DNA of 64,000 nucleotides, taken from Fragilaria crotonensis (lineage: Eukaryota; Bacillariophyta; Fragilariophyceae; Fragilariales; Fragilariaceae). The position numbers and the translations under genes are program-made. Below the pieces are notes generated by a model, which was not told where the DNA came from, ran no database searches, and was given only the letters and a program-made list of their open reading frames with translations. Position 1 is the stretch's first letter. Each line of letters opens with the position of its first letter. Location of the stretch: assembly GCA_022925895.1 (NCBI GenBank), contig JAKSYS010000203.1, forward strand, positions 25,798 to 89,797, in the 5' to 3' direction. This document shows positions 1-10,768 of the stretch, piece after piece.

Positions 1-262
1 ACAGACGGGCCATGATGAACATGGCATATCGATGTATTCACTTTGTGGCTATCAAACGAGGACCTACGTCCAAGGGAAGGAAGGAGAGCAACGGCGATCA
101 ATCGTCATAGCATCATTTTCAAGCTAGAGGGAACGATAGATGTTTCGGAGTAATGGAACAATTGTCATGTATGTTACTCCAACTGTAATTTTCGGGTTGT
201 AAACGTTGTTTTTCATACTGCAGCAAGGGCGTCCTAGCTAACCCTAAAGGCCGTCCCTACTT
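1..262. other. intergenic, no gene seen
   Basis: Lies downstream of the MinD-like gene. No ORF with protein-like composition, RNA gene or repeat was recognised in it. Confidence 0.5.
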
Positions 263-1365
263 TTACCCAAAGATGCGTCTGAAGAATGACACAGGCTCTG
301 GAGTAGTGAAGCGAAGTTCCTTTTCCTCGCCCAGGTATCGATCAACCGTATCTCGAAAGGCGCCGGCAACTGGCTTGTCCTCGCTCAACAGAATAACTGG
401 GCTGCCGACGTTGGTACACGAAAGCACTTCTCTAGATTCTATCGAGGAGGTTCATCAGAAAGGTATGGAGAGGCGATGAATTACGAAATCGACATCGTTT
501 CCTCATATGTGTAGACCACACTAAACAACAAAAAGGACAAAACAAACGTACCTGGTATTACCCCGACAACCGGCAATCCCAATAATTCTTCTATATCAGC
601 TATCGACAACGCTTCTTCTGCTGCCGCGCGCGCTGGATCATAGCGATTGATGAGAAGCGACTGCTGTACAGGAAGACACTCGAGCTGTCCTAATTCCGCA
701 CGTCTCGACTTGCTGGCAATAAATCCGACCATTTTGTCTGCATCTCGACAAGAACTTAATTCTGGATTAACCACCAACACAGCATCATCGCAAAAGTACA
801 TGCTGTGTCTGGCACCACTCTCGATCCCCGCAGGACTGTCTAAAACAACATAATCAAAAGTGCTGCAGAGTTGAGCCAAAATCATTTCGACTCCTTCCAC
901 AGTGAGTGAATCCTTATCCCTCGTTTGACTTGCCGCCAACAAACTAAGATTTGGTTCTCGTTTGTCCTTGAGGAGTGCCTGGTGCAATTGACACTCTCCC
1001 AGCAAGACGTTGACAAAATCGAAGATAACACGCCGCTCACATCCCAAATGAATATCCAAATTCCGAAGGCCAATATCAAAATCGACCACACAAGTCTTGT
1101 GGCCCTTTTGGGCCAATCCCATGGAGAAGGATGCGGCGGCTGTCGTCTTCCCAACTCCTCCCTTTCCAGACGTCACGCAAACAATGCGACCTCGCTTCTG
1201 TTGTTCCGATGCCGGATTTTGGTCGCTGCGACGAGGATCAACGACCGAAGGATGGGACAAAACAAACGGATGCGACGAGGAGGACCGTTGGAGGGCGCGT
1301 CGACATGCTACCGAACACCAAGTAGACGAGGGGAGGCGGCGAGTGGGAAGCAAGGATATCATCAT
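263..1365 (-). CDS. minD: MinD-type septum-site ATPase, two exons
   Basis: ParA/MinD-family ATPase that in bacteria and organelles positions the division site together with MinC and MinE. Exon 1 is 552-1365 and exon 2 is 263-438, separated by a 113-bp GT-AG intron (439-551) whose removal gives 329 residues. Visible are the deviant Walker A motif KGGVGKTT near residue 70, a switch region VVDFDIGLRNLD, the Walker B-like DYVVLDSPAG, and a C-terminal tail with SEDKPVAGAF and a final FFRRIFG that resembles the MinD membrane-targeting amphipathic helix. The first ~55 residues are an extension rich in Arg, Ser and Thr and poor in acidic residues (MMISLLPTRRLPSS). It looks like a mitochondrial presequence and has no clear signal peptide or ASAFAP motif of the kind needed for a secondary plastid. 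Family assignment is secure; the organelle is inference. Confidence 0.9.
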
Positions 1366-2828
1366 TCAAGGGCAATCACAATGTGTACATACATTCAGTT
1401 TGATTACATCTCACCGAGACTTCATGTGTATAGATTACAGATATTATGCATTACAAGCATGATGCATGGTATGGTACTATTCATATACTCCGTAGTACGT
1501 TTTGACGTATACTTGTAGTAGTACCTGATACGCATACAGTACATGCATACTACCAGTAGATCTGCTCGTCGGTCTCGAGTACTAATGGGATCTACGCTAG
1601 TAGATTAGAGAGCTACTGTAGTAGCTAGCGGTGTCGCTGTATGTATACGGGGTGGGTTTCTAACATGGAGCCCGTACAGCGTACATTCTCCCTTAACCAT
1701 ACGCAGTGGTACCAGTAATACTCTACTAGAGTTCCTGTACAACTGTACCAAAGTTTTTTTCGTACTACTCCAGTAGAATACTAGCATGTACGAAGACCTC
1801 GGAGTTGCGACAAGCGAAACAGGGCACGGCATGCTGGGAAGTCTCTTCCGTTTTTTTTAGTATGAGCAGATTGAGCATACGGAAAAGTGCAAAGTACCTG
1901 TAGCTTTATCGTTAGTCTCCGTACCAGGTATCCTAGCCATACCAACACGCTTGTAAATCTGGATGACATGTCATGACAATGACCTCACCCTGTCATACGG
2001 AAGATACGACACACGACACACATGTATGTAACATGTACAGCACATCACATACATCCTACGATAAATATGATACTCCGAGTATATGTCATGTGACCCTGGG
2101 CTCCATGGTCGGGGAGTGCACATGTTTTTATTTTACTGGAGTACAACTACTTGTACTTGTACTCCGAGTACCTACTACATGTACTACCGGTGTAGGGTGT
2201 TGTAGTAACATCTACAGTACCGCACACAACACACATGACATACTTGGAGCATGGTGCAAACACGGAGTACAGTACCAGTATCATCGTACGAGTACTTGTT
2301 TCTATTCTACCACAGTGAATGTGAGTGGATGAGGATGTTATGTCACCTCGCCAAAGATTTTTCTATTTCCAGCTCGAGAGGTAAATTTTTCGTAGTTGAG
2401 CATGCGCAAAAACTCTATTCCCGGAAACTTCGAGAGCATGTCTCGGTGTCCAGGTGCATTGGCGTGTTGTTCGCGCAGATTTTCACTGTGGCTCCGAGCG
2501 CGTAAATAAAACAGTGGTCCCACAAATAGCACCTTGCAATTGCACACGTTCCTTCGGCCCTCGTCCATGCTTGTGTACAGGCCGGTGCTTCCAGACTGTT
2601 ACAATCCGATCAAGGGAAGCACAAGTTCGAAACTACCACCCTGTTCCATCACTTCTTGTGATTCTGTGTTGAATCCAGATTCACTTTTCGTATTGGAACG
2701 TATACTCCGCGCTGCACTGTTGTAGTTTCCCACTGTTAATTCCATTGGGAATCTTAAGAAAATCCATCGGAAATCCGAAGATACCCGCACAAAATTGCAA
2801 GTGAGCGTGTGAAAGGAGCGGCGACCCT
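1366..2828. other. divergent promoter region with GTAC-rich DNA
   Basis: Separates the divergently transcribed MinD and kinase genes. From about 1480 to 2330 the sequence is saturated with GTAC and with blocks such as CGGAGTAC and GAGTAC. ORFs here are short and without recognisable protein features. No gene supported. Confidence 0.5.
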
Positions 2829-4161
2829 TTGGTTATAGAAACTACTCGAGTTGATCCCACAACCATGCAACACGCAGCTGGCACCCACCACGCATCCCTA
2901 ACATTCGACCAAGTCGCCTCGCACGGCGAAGCCTGTCGCCCACTCGACTTCCCTCCCCCCGTCGTCGCCCGCGGCGTCCGCGTCAACGCGCTTGTGGTGC
3001 ATCCCGCGTCAGGCAGCCGTCAAGTATGCTCCGGCGTTGTTCACCGTGAGGATCTGCAGGGATCTGCCTATTGGCCGCAGCGTCGATTGCAGGATGCTAT
3101 TTATGGAAGTGTCTGGGCGTGTCTGGTACTGCAACGCCATTCGGGCCCAGCAGCAGACGATGCTGCACGGGCGGCGGGAGTCGAGCCAGGAGCGGCAGAT
3201 GCGCCGATTGTGTGGGAAATTACGCCAAAACATGTGGCGATCAAAATGGTGGAGTGGGGACGAGTGCATCAAATGAGAGGACGACTGTTGGAAGACCCAG
3301 TTAAGGAAGTTGCGGCGTTGCAACTATTGGGGGAAATGGGGAGCAGTCCTCATGTTTTGAGCAGTACTGAAGTGCTGCAGGATGGAGACTTTCTGTATTC
3401 TGTCATGCCCTATTGTTCCGGAGGAGACTTGTTCGGTGTTGTGGTTCAGCATGCGGAAGAAAGCGGCGGCGATGGAGGTATGAGTGAGCCTGTCGCTCGA
3501 TATTGGTTTCGACAAATTTTGTTGGTACGTTCCTCTTCATACGTCACGCGGTAAAGGGATTGATTGTCTGATTTGCTCTAAAACCTTACCCACTATCTTT
3601 TAGGGTCTGATGCATCTACAATCCCTGGGTGTTTGTCATCGCGACTTATCGCTGGAAAACATACTCGTTGACGATGTCAAGTGTTTGATCATCGATATGG
3701 GCATGTGTTTGCGAGTCCCCTACGATACTGGTACCCCCGACAGCGAAATTGTTGATGTCACCCAAGGTTCCCGTCGACGACTACTGAAACCACAAGGAGT
3801 TTGTGGCAAACACAACTACATGTCTCCAGAGATCTATAACAATACGGAAAATTTTGATGGATTTGCGATCGATTTATGGGCGGCAGGAGTTACTCTGTAC
3901 ATCATGCTGACTGGCTTCCCTCCTTACGATCAAGCTTCGATGACAGATGCAAGGTTTGCTCTAATTGTCGGTGGACGGCTGGTGGAACAGTTGATAAGTT
4001 GGGACATTCATCTGTCTCCGGAAGCAGGTGATTTACTTCAACGGATGCTTCGCCTCCATCCACGAGATCGATTGACATTGGCCGAAACAATGGCGCATCC
4101 CTGGATTACTGATGGTCCGGTGGAAGGGCCAGCTCCCAGCGAAGCCAACGTTATCTATTAA
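2829..4161 (+). CDS. CAMK-like Ser/Thr protein kinase, two exons
   Basis: Protein kinase of about 417 residues. Exon 1 is 2829-3524 and exon 2 is 3604-4161, with a 79-bp intron (GTACGT...TTTTAG) joining FRQILL to GLMHLQS in frame. Seen in order: a weak glycine loop (YGSVW), the ATP-anchoring lysine in HVAIKMVEW, the alphaC glutamate in DPVKEVAAL, hinge VMPYCSGGDLF, catalytic loop HRDLSLEN, a DMG in place of DFG (IIDMGMC), YMSPE in place of APE, DLWAAGVTLYIMLTGFPPY and the closing HPW. The layout resembles CAMK/SNF1-type kinases. The ~100-residue N-terminus is low in identifiable features. An alternative start is the Met at 2865. Substrate unknown. Confidence 0.82.
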
Positions 4162-5829
4162 CGAGGCAGAGCTGGACGAGAACACCAATGGATCCACATT
4201 CCACACGCAGCTGACGTTGCTGGGGAAGCGTCGCCCTTGGAGAACAAACCCACACGGAAATCCATGCTCGCAAGCAAGAGTTTGGCACGTGGGTCTTATT
4301 TTATCTACTCTACTCTAGAGTGTAAGGTTAATGTTTTACAGCAACACTCGCCTATGTTGGAATGGACCAATTATAGTTGCATCGCAGGTTGAAAAATGCT
4401 AAAACACAAGGGATAGAGCGAGATATAAAAACAACAACTATGTTTGCTCCAGGTCGCCACTCTGGAGTCACTTAATCGACACGTGTTGGCATCAGATTGC
4501 CATAAACTTGGACGAAATCGAGGCATCAGACGTTTGTCCAAAAACCACCATCAACAGGAGTCGAATCAGAGTATTGGAGGCAACGCGAAAACAAGGCATC
4601 TCCTGATTTCTTTTCAATCGCGCCGTACACTCTACGATGACATCAGCATCCTTGTCTTGGTGTTGCTCAGACTCACGTAGACCTGATAACAACATATGAG
4701 ACTACCCTCGTTCGCCACGCTACGGTAGACTTTGCTTGAGTTGAGAGAAAATAAAAGGTGTTTGCGTCAGATAAGGACCCAGTTCGAGATGGAATAATAA
4801 AACACGTGTGGGCTGTGATCGACGATTATTGTTCTTCCCAACCGGTAACAAGAGAGACCGCTCCTTCTCGCGAAAGAGCATACCGTCCCTCATGAACGCA
4901 TCCCTTTCGGGATGCGTTGATACGACCAAGATGGGTTCATGGTTGCTTGTTGTGATCAACGATTGCCACGTACCTATTTCATGAATGATTGACCATACCT
5001 AACCTTCAAGAATGCTACGCTCGGGGAGTAGTTGTTGTGTCGTTTGCGAAACAGCGAGAGTGAGAATAATGCGAGGCAATGACCGACGGGTTTGCTGCCG
5101 GAAAAACCCTACTGACGCCAAACCGCACGGATTCATAGGAGATTGTAGATTCAGATCCATCGCAGGAACATTGGATGGAATTGAAATCCCTATAAAGGCG
5201 AAAGCGGAAGGGAAGCCTTGCACCAACGAATCGGTGCCTGACGGCGTCACGTTTCATGACATGTGGGAGGTAGAGGCAACACCATTCCTTCAACTCCTGT
5301 CTATTGACATGGTACAGGTCACAGCGATTTGAGATGTGAGGCTTCACTCAGAGGCTTCATACATTCCTGTGATAAATGTGCGGACAAACTCAATTGGCGT
5401 GTATGATATATGCATTGGGTAGAGAACGTAGAACGGGACGGACGAATAACATATCTTCGGATGGTGCACAGACGCTGCTCCTGCCATTCACCCCGTCTCG
5501 GTGTTGGGGTTGTGATTAGTACTCGTACAGTAGAAAATAGAAAATATAGTACTACCTCTGGTATAAGCAGTTTTTGACAGTACTCCGTATGATATTCATA
5601 CACAGTACGACAACATTTCGTCCTATGTCTACAGTCGACAGTTTTCAGCATACCAGGTAATACAGTGCTCGACTAACTAAGATACACCGTACGCCTCCCT
5701 CTACCGGTAGTAGGAGTACAAACATAGTAGTACACCATACACTACTTGTAGTACCCTTCTTTACGACACCCACTGAGAGGTTTTGCTCACATCATTTTTC
5801 TATCCGGTCTCCACGTCCCCAACATTGAC
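4162..5829. other. intergenic, no gene supported
   Basis: 1.7 kb between the kinase and the sulfotransferase. ORFs of 60-110 codons occur on both strands (for example 5012-5332 on plus) but none has a recognisable domain or a credible splice partner. 5515-5760 is GTAC-rich. Confidence 0.4.
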
Positions 5830-7188
5830 ATGCCGTCGACTGTCATCGGTCCAATTCGAATGCGATCATCCCTTCAGGAGTTGTGGAAGAAACACCCTAA
5901 TGAGAATGGGTTTGACAAGATGAGGGCTGAGAAGGAACACCGGTTGTCAACAGCGGTCGTATCGATCAATCGATCTGTAGTGAAGTCAATCCTGAAACGT
6001 TGGCAACTTCCTGTCATTTTTGTCCTGTTGATCCTGCACTTATCCACCCTGGTGCGACGCCCAATAGAGATTTCTAATGCATCCTGTTCCTGTGACAACG
6101 AACGCAACCTACCGCTCAGATCGGACTCAACATCGCATCCAGCCAGATCTATCGTCTACAATGGCCCTCAAACAACCTGGACTCCTTGGGCACATGACTT
6201 TCCGTGTTTCCCAGACGAGCCTGACTGGCAATCCGTTACCGTGCAGCGAAGTCCTTCTGGAAGAGGACTTTTGTTTGTCCGTGAAATGAAGACGGCGTCG
6301 TCTACATTGTCGGGTGTTCTTTTGCGCCTTGCCCATCGACGGGGACTTGTCGTCAACAATAGCACTAGTAGCGGTGTTGAGACGATTCCCTGCCGACTCC
6401 GCATCTCTCATTCGAGCGCCCGCGAGATGGAATACTACAAACGAGATGTTGAAAAATCCTTCCTTCTTTCATTGTTGCGCGATCCAACAAAACGCGCCAT
6501 TAGCCACTATTTTCACTTCATTGTTTCCCAACAGAAACACGACCCTACAGATGAGAATTTTAAAGGCTATTTCTTACGAGAAAACAGCCCGTGGTCCAGT
6601 TACTACATCAAAGATTTAGCGATGAGAACCGAAGATTTGCCTGACGAGGATACTGACTCAAAGGACGATCTTAGCGTAAACCAGATCTTGAGCCAGTACA
6701 ACTTCATCGCCATTACTGAGCGGATGGAGGAGTCACTCATCGTGTTGAAACTGTTGCTTGGTTTGGAAATGGAGGATATTCTCTTCATGCCTGCGAAAAA
6801 GCATGGATCCTTCACGACAGGAGTGCCTCCTGAACGTCCATGCGTGTACATTGTTCCCCCTTTCCTGACACCCGGGATGCAGGAATTTTTCCAGTCGCAG
6901 TATTGGAAGAATTATACTCGCATCGATCAACGACTGTACGATGCTGCAGTGCAATCGCTGGACAATACGATTGAAGCCCTGGGGCGGCAGAAGGTACAAG
7001 AAGAGCTACTGGTATTCCGCCAAGCGCTTCAATACGCTCATCAGCGATGCGAGGAGCGCACTGTTTACAAATGTAATTCGAAAGGTGATTTCGTGGATAG
7101 CAATAGTACATGCTACATGTGGGATGTTGGATGTGGCTATGAATGCTTGAATGAAATCTCGATTACAAAGGATGTTCTGATGAAGTGA
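5830..7188 (+). CDS. type II membrane carbohydrate sulfotransferase
   Basis: Single-exon protein of 452 residues with the layout of a Golgi sulfotransferase of the Sulfotransfer_2 type, which transfers sulfate from PAPS to glycans. After a ~57-residue cytosolic tail there is one membrane anchor (PVIFVLLILHLSTLV, about 61-76). The luminal part carries a 5'-phosphosulfate-binding-like segment VREMKTASSTLSGVLL near residue 150, and a 3'-phosphate-binding-like segment LLRDPTKRAISHYFHF near 215-230. The C-terminus is rich in Cys (CEERTVYKCNSK...CYMWDVGCGYECL), suggesting disulfides. In diatoms such enzymes would plausibly act on sulfated cell-wall or mucilage polysaccharides; that role is inferred. 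Glycan specificity cannot be told from sequence. Confidence 0.82.
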   Translation: MPSTVIGPIRMRSSLQELWKKHPNENGFDKMRAEKEHRLSTAVVSINRSVVKSILKRWQLPVIFVLLILHLSTLVRRPIEISNASCSCDNERNLPLRSDSTSHPARSIVYNGPQTTWTPWAHDFPCFPDEPDWQSVTVQRSPSGRGLLFVREMKTASSTLSGVLLRLAHRRGLVVNNSTSSGVETIPCRLRISHSSAREMEYYKRDVEKSFLLSLLRDPTKRAISHYFHFIVSQQKHDPTDENFKGYFLRENSPWSSYYIKDLAMRTEDLPDEDTDSKDDLSVNQILSQYNFIAITERMEESLIVLKLLLGLEMEDILFMPAKKHGSFTTGVPPERPCVYIVPPFLTPGMQEFFQSQYWKNYTRIDQRLYDAAVQSLDNTIEALGRQKVQEELLVFRQALQYAHQRCEERTVYKCNSKGDFVDSNSTCYMWDVGCGYECLNEISITKDVLMK

Positions 7189-7407
7189 ATCATATTCATG
7201 CAGGGCTACAGATCATTCGCGTGAATATCATGTCGTCTGTTATTTGGCTCAAACCTTGCAATACAGCATGCGTTGCTGTCTGGTTGTGTGTATGCAATAT
7301 CCAAGGGAGAAGGCCGCCCATCTGTTCATAAGTTGCACTCAAGGAAGTTGCAATCAAAGCGTTTCTGATCATCTGTGATCTGTGAGGTGCGCTGATGCGG
7401 ATGCCTT

Positions 7408-7848
7408 TTATGTCAACTCTATGCTTGGGTGGACGGAACAAACATTCTGCACAATGGACGGCGGTGACCAGTGTGATCCCTCTTTCCATCGTGTGTCAAT
7501 TTGGGTAATCCCACGGAATTGGGCTTGATGAGGAGAATGAGTCATCTTGCTTTGCAACTGAGGCATCAAATTAAGGAAGCCAGCGATGTGCTCAGCAACG
7601 TTTCGCCAGGAAGCATTGAGACACATCGTCCACTTGCACTTTTTAATAGGCAGCGAATTCCTCGTACCCTTCAGCGCTTTCGAATCCTCTTTCCAACGCA
7701 TCGTTCTGGAAAAGTTGGCGGCTAAGCCCGGGCCCAGTGCATCAGTATACGGCGTCGTATGCGGATTGCCACTCAGCGCCTTCATGGTTGGCAAGTCTTC
7801 TTCCCTGCATCCTCTACAACAAGCATAGACGGTTGATAGTAGTCTCAT
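7408..7848 (-). CDS. possible hypothetical protein or exon
   Basis: 146-codon ORF with a favourable GCACC-ATG start context and a protein-like stretch (LAANFSRTMRWKEDSKALKG) but no recognised domain. The last third may be intron or 3' UTR, because a possible donor GTACGAGG occurs near codon 59. Weak support only. The surrounding 7189-8117 holds no better candidate. Confidence 0.2.
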   Translation of the reverse strand: MRLLSTVYACCRGCREEDLPTMKALSGNPHTTPYTDALGPGLAANFSRTMRWKEDSKALKGTRNSLPIKKCKWTMCLNASWRNVAEHIAGFLNLMPQLQSKMTHSPHQAQFRGITQIDTRWKEGSHWSPPSIVQNVCSVHPSIELT

Positions 7849-8117
7849 GGTGCATGTTGTGTGCTCGTTACGGTGCTGGTGATCGCACTTGTCTGATTGT
7901 GCTAGTGTCTTGACACGATCTCAAGCATCGTGACAATAACTTTGCTATCCTTCCGTCTCTCAACAGCGAACCCATTCTAGCTTTTTTACAATTTCTGGAG
8001 AAATTTTCGATGCGCTCGATCTCTGACGTTGATAGTGTAGCATTCGCCCTTGATTCATGCGTTTCCACTTCTTCATGTGGAAAGCAAGCGATAGTCTCCT
8101 TCCTTTCCTGCATTCAG

Positions 8118-8739
8118 CTACGCGCTTGAGTACAGTGCCTTTTCAATCTCCTTCATGGACTTTAGTCTCTTGGCATACTCGTCAACTTCGTTCCACAGTG
8201 CACTGGCGTCCAGTGGCGGTGTCATTTCGATCAGATCGAGTCTTTCCACGATCAATCTGATATCTCTGTCCAAGAAACCTGTAATCTATACTGGCGTCTT
8301 AGCAAATTAGTCTGCCATCAGAGCTGTCAACGATACATGATTCCCGTTCGTCGCATTTACCTTCGAACTTCTTGGGGATGATGGCGGATGACCTCCCGCT
8401 GGTGTGGTATGGCGTCTTCTTCTTGAGTTTCGAGCTACTTATCCTTGGCTCGCAACTCCATCAGAATGAGAACCATGTTATAAAAGATGATGTTGAATTC
8501 ACAAATGCAGAGCGTACCTTCTCCGTGTCAACAGACAATGGATCCAAACTATACTGGAAGGTTTAAAGAAATTCTAAACCAGATAAAAATTAATGAGCTT
8601 TGTACATTTCGTTGTAATCGCCAAACAAAGGAGTTTCAAGACCATTGGCGGACACTCGCTCATCATTTGTCACGAACGGATCTTTCGTCTCCGAGGCATG
8701 ACGGTAATCCATCTGTCTGCGTTTTCGCTTTGTCGGCAT
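8118..8739 (-). CDS. small spliced protein of unknown function, four exons
   Basis: Reconstructed from splice signals, because no single ORF is long enough. Exons 8606-8739, 8518-8548, 8361-8448 and 8118-8278 join in frame to 137 residues through introns of 57, 69 and 82 bp, each GT-AG. The N-terminus is basic (MPTKRKRRQMDYRHASE), like a nuclear localisation signal. The middle is hydrophilic (SSKLKKKTPYHTSGRSS). The last exon is clearly protein-like and amphipathic: FLDRDIRLIVERLDLIEM followed by LWNEVDEYAKRLKSMKEIEK, probably two helices. I do not recognise the family. The last exon is the best supported; the acceptor chosen for exon 3 (GCGAG) is atypical and could be wrong. Confidence 0.5.
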
Positions 8740-8879
8740 CGCTTGGTGCCGGCACCATTATTAAACAGCTTCATGCTAGTGAAGCCCAAGTAAATTTGTA
8801 GTACCCACTATTCGGGTTAATCAGATTCCTTGTCGGCGCAATCACTCTAGACAGCGACCGAAGCTGTGCAAGGTAAACC

Positions 8880-9293
8880 TCATTTCAGAGCAGCGTTCAT
8901 GGTTTGAAACACAGGCTCCACGCACTGTTCATAGACCGATTGCGCCAATTCTACCTTGACCAGGTGGATTCCAGGAACCATGGCCTGCGCTAAAACTCGC
9001 TTTGTAGTTATAATCTTTCCACCCGTTGATCCAGAATAGAGCGCCGAATCCACCGTTCGTTCTTCGACGACTTGACTGAGGATCAAGTTCTTTCTGTGCC
9101 ATGCGGAGCAATATAGGATGAGTGAATTACGCTGCAGCACGGACTAAGGGGTCTTGTTACAGGCAGTCTGAACTTACAATCGATCGATACAAATAAGGGT
9201 TCCTGTCGCTGTCCTCCCATCTGCCAACGTACACTTGAGTGTCTGTCCCAAAAGGTTGCGAAGCGCCTGCTGATGAGGATTCGTTGTCCCCAT
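8880..9293 (-). CDS. NAA38: LSM-fold NatC auxiliary subunit NAA38/LSMD1-like, two exons
   Basis: Exon 1 (9178-9293) and exon 2 (8880-9093) splice through an 84-bp intron (GTAAGT...GCACAG) to a 109-residue protein. It has the Sm/LSM two-block pattern: Sm1 in LLGQTLKCTLADGRTATGTL followed by ICIDRLKNLILSQ, and Sm2-like VLAQAMVPGIHLVKVEL. The Sm2 wording (AMVPGIHLV) matches NAA38/LSMD1 rather than the RGxx of spliceosomal LSM proteins. NAA38 assists the NAA30/NAA35 complex that acetylates N-termini of nascent proteins at the ribosome. The splice is needed to unite the two Sm blocks, which supports the model. A different LSMD1-type function cannot be excluded. Confidence 0.78.
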
Positions 9294-9628
9294 TTTCTTT
9301 CGTATGCGATGTCAAAATGCTGAGTGTTCTCTAAAAATGATTTCTGATAATCTTTTGTACGGTAATACGACTACAGGTAGCCGGTACCAGGTATGATAGT
9401 ACTCAGACTCAGACTCACACTGCACCGTGCACCGCTCCTTTCCGAGCATCGTACTTGTACTACGGTAGAGTACAATGTACGCATACAATGTGTACCTTGT
9501 ACTTGTACTGAATGTACAATACTACGGCTCTTTTAGTTCAACGAGTACTGGTACTTGTACTGAAGAACTGGAGTACAACCATAGCTGCAACCTCCAACCT
9601 CCAACGAAAACCGGAAGATGCGTCCTGA

Positions 9629-10376
9629 GGCCCGTTCTTATCGAAAAATTCTTCATCCAAAATCTCGATCTTCATCCGACACGTCATTGACACATCAGCA
9701 AATGTCGCAGTTTTGCGAACCCGGAAATAATTTTCGATGAAGAAATGAAGGACCCATAACCTTCATCCTGCAGGGGTCCCGAGGATGAAGGTTATGGGTC
9801 AAAATTGCACCTTCATCCTCTTCATCTCCTTCATCTCTTGACAGCAACATACACGTGTAATTTTAATAAGCTCTTTTAGCGACAGTAAAATTGGTCGCCA
9901 GTATTTATCGCACTATCGACGTCTGGATGTACGGTACTCGAACCTGCTATGCGTACCATTGCAGCGATGAAACGACTAACACAACGATGGCGCGCAAGTG
10001 CACAGGTGCCACACCGTTGTGACACCGATTCTTCTATCGGGTAAGGAATTGCAATTTCCTTACCCGTACCCGTACCCGTGGTCAGAATGCTCTACCCGTA
10101 CCAGCACCCTGTGATCCGCGGGTACGGGTACGGGTACGGGTACGCGGGTAAACCACGGGTTGGGTACGAACCCGTGCATGGCTCTTCGTCTGCCTTGTGA
10201 AATGAAGTGTGCGCATGCGCGCAGAATTTTGATGAACAACCAAGATGAAGGGATGAAGGGCAGAAAAATCGATAAGAACAAAAATATCTTCATCGAGTTT
10301 GGTGGACTTGCTACGTCAGCAAGATGAAGATGAAGATGCAGATTTTGGGTGAAGAATTTTTCGATAAGAACCGGCC
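9629..10376. mobile_element. non-autonomous DNA transposon (MITE), 748 bp, TSD TGA
   Basis: Terminal inverted repeats of about 37 bp with few mismatches: left 9629-9666 begins GGCCCGTTCTTATCG, right 10339-10376 reads as GGCCGGTTCTTATCG on the other strand. Weaker similarity with CTTCATC repeats continues further in. TGA flanks both ends (9626-9628, 10377-10379), a 3-bp duplication. The interior holds a short palindrome around 9751-9800 and two opposed (CCCGTA)n tracts at 10058-10080 and 10117-10150. No transposase ORF. The 3-bp TSD and GG start fit the PIF/Harbinger group, although TGA is not its usual TWA. Confidence 0.72.
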
Positions 10377-10768
10377 TGACGCGCGATGTGTCGCGCAACC
10401 TATGGGATGCACAAATGCGCCACAAATTTGTGCAAAACGTCAGTTTCTGGATCTTTCTACGGAGGGTACTCTCCGAAATCGATTGGACAAGACTCGGAGA
10501 CTCCCCGAACGTACTGTACTCTGGCCTCTGGCTCGCCATCTCCCAGTCTATCGCAAAACTCTTTAGGTACCGTCTGTGCCGTTCATTTTCAATCTATTTT
10601 AATCATCCTTCAAGTACTTGTTGTACAGTTGAGCACATTCACACACATATACTCAAGCAAACACACACAGTCAACACAAGAGCGAGAGCGAGAGACAGAA
10701 CAGAAGAGACCATTTGATCTCACCTTGTTTGTGGAAAGTTTAGTCGAGTTAGGTTTCAAACCTTCGTC

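Noticed and set aside
5012-5347. Overlapping ORFs of over 100 codons on both strands
   Set aside because: Each is the shadow of the other, and neither has domain features or a credible start context.
7868-8113. 81-codon minus ORF
   Set aside because: Directly behind the stop of the spliced small gene, with no recognisable domain; probably 3' flank.
10060-10539. 159-codon minus ORF across the right end of the 9.6-kb MITE
   Set aside because: Runs through the (CCCGTA)n tract, giving Pro-Val repeats, and through the inverted repeat; an artefact of repeat composition.
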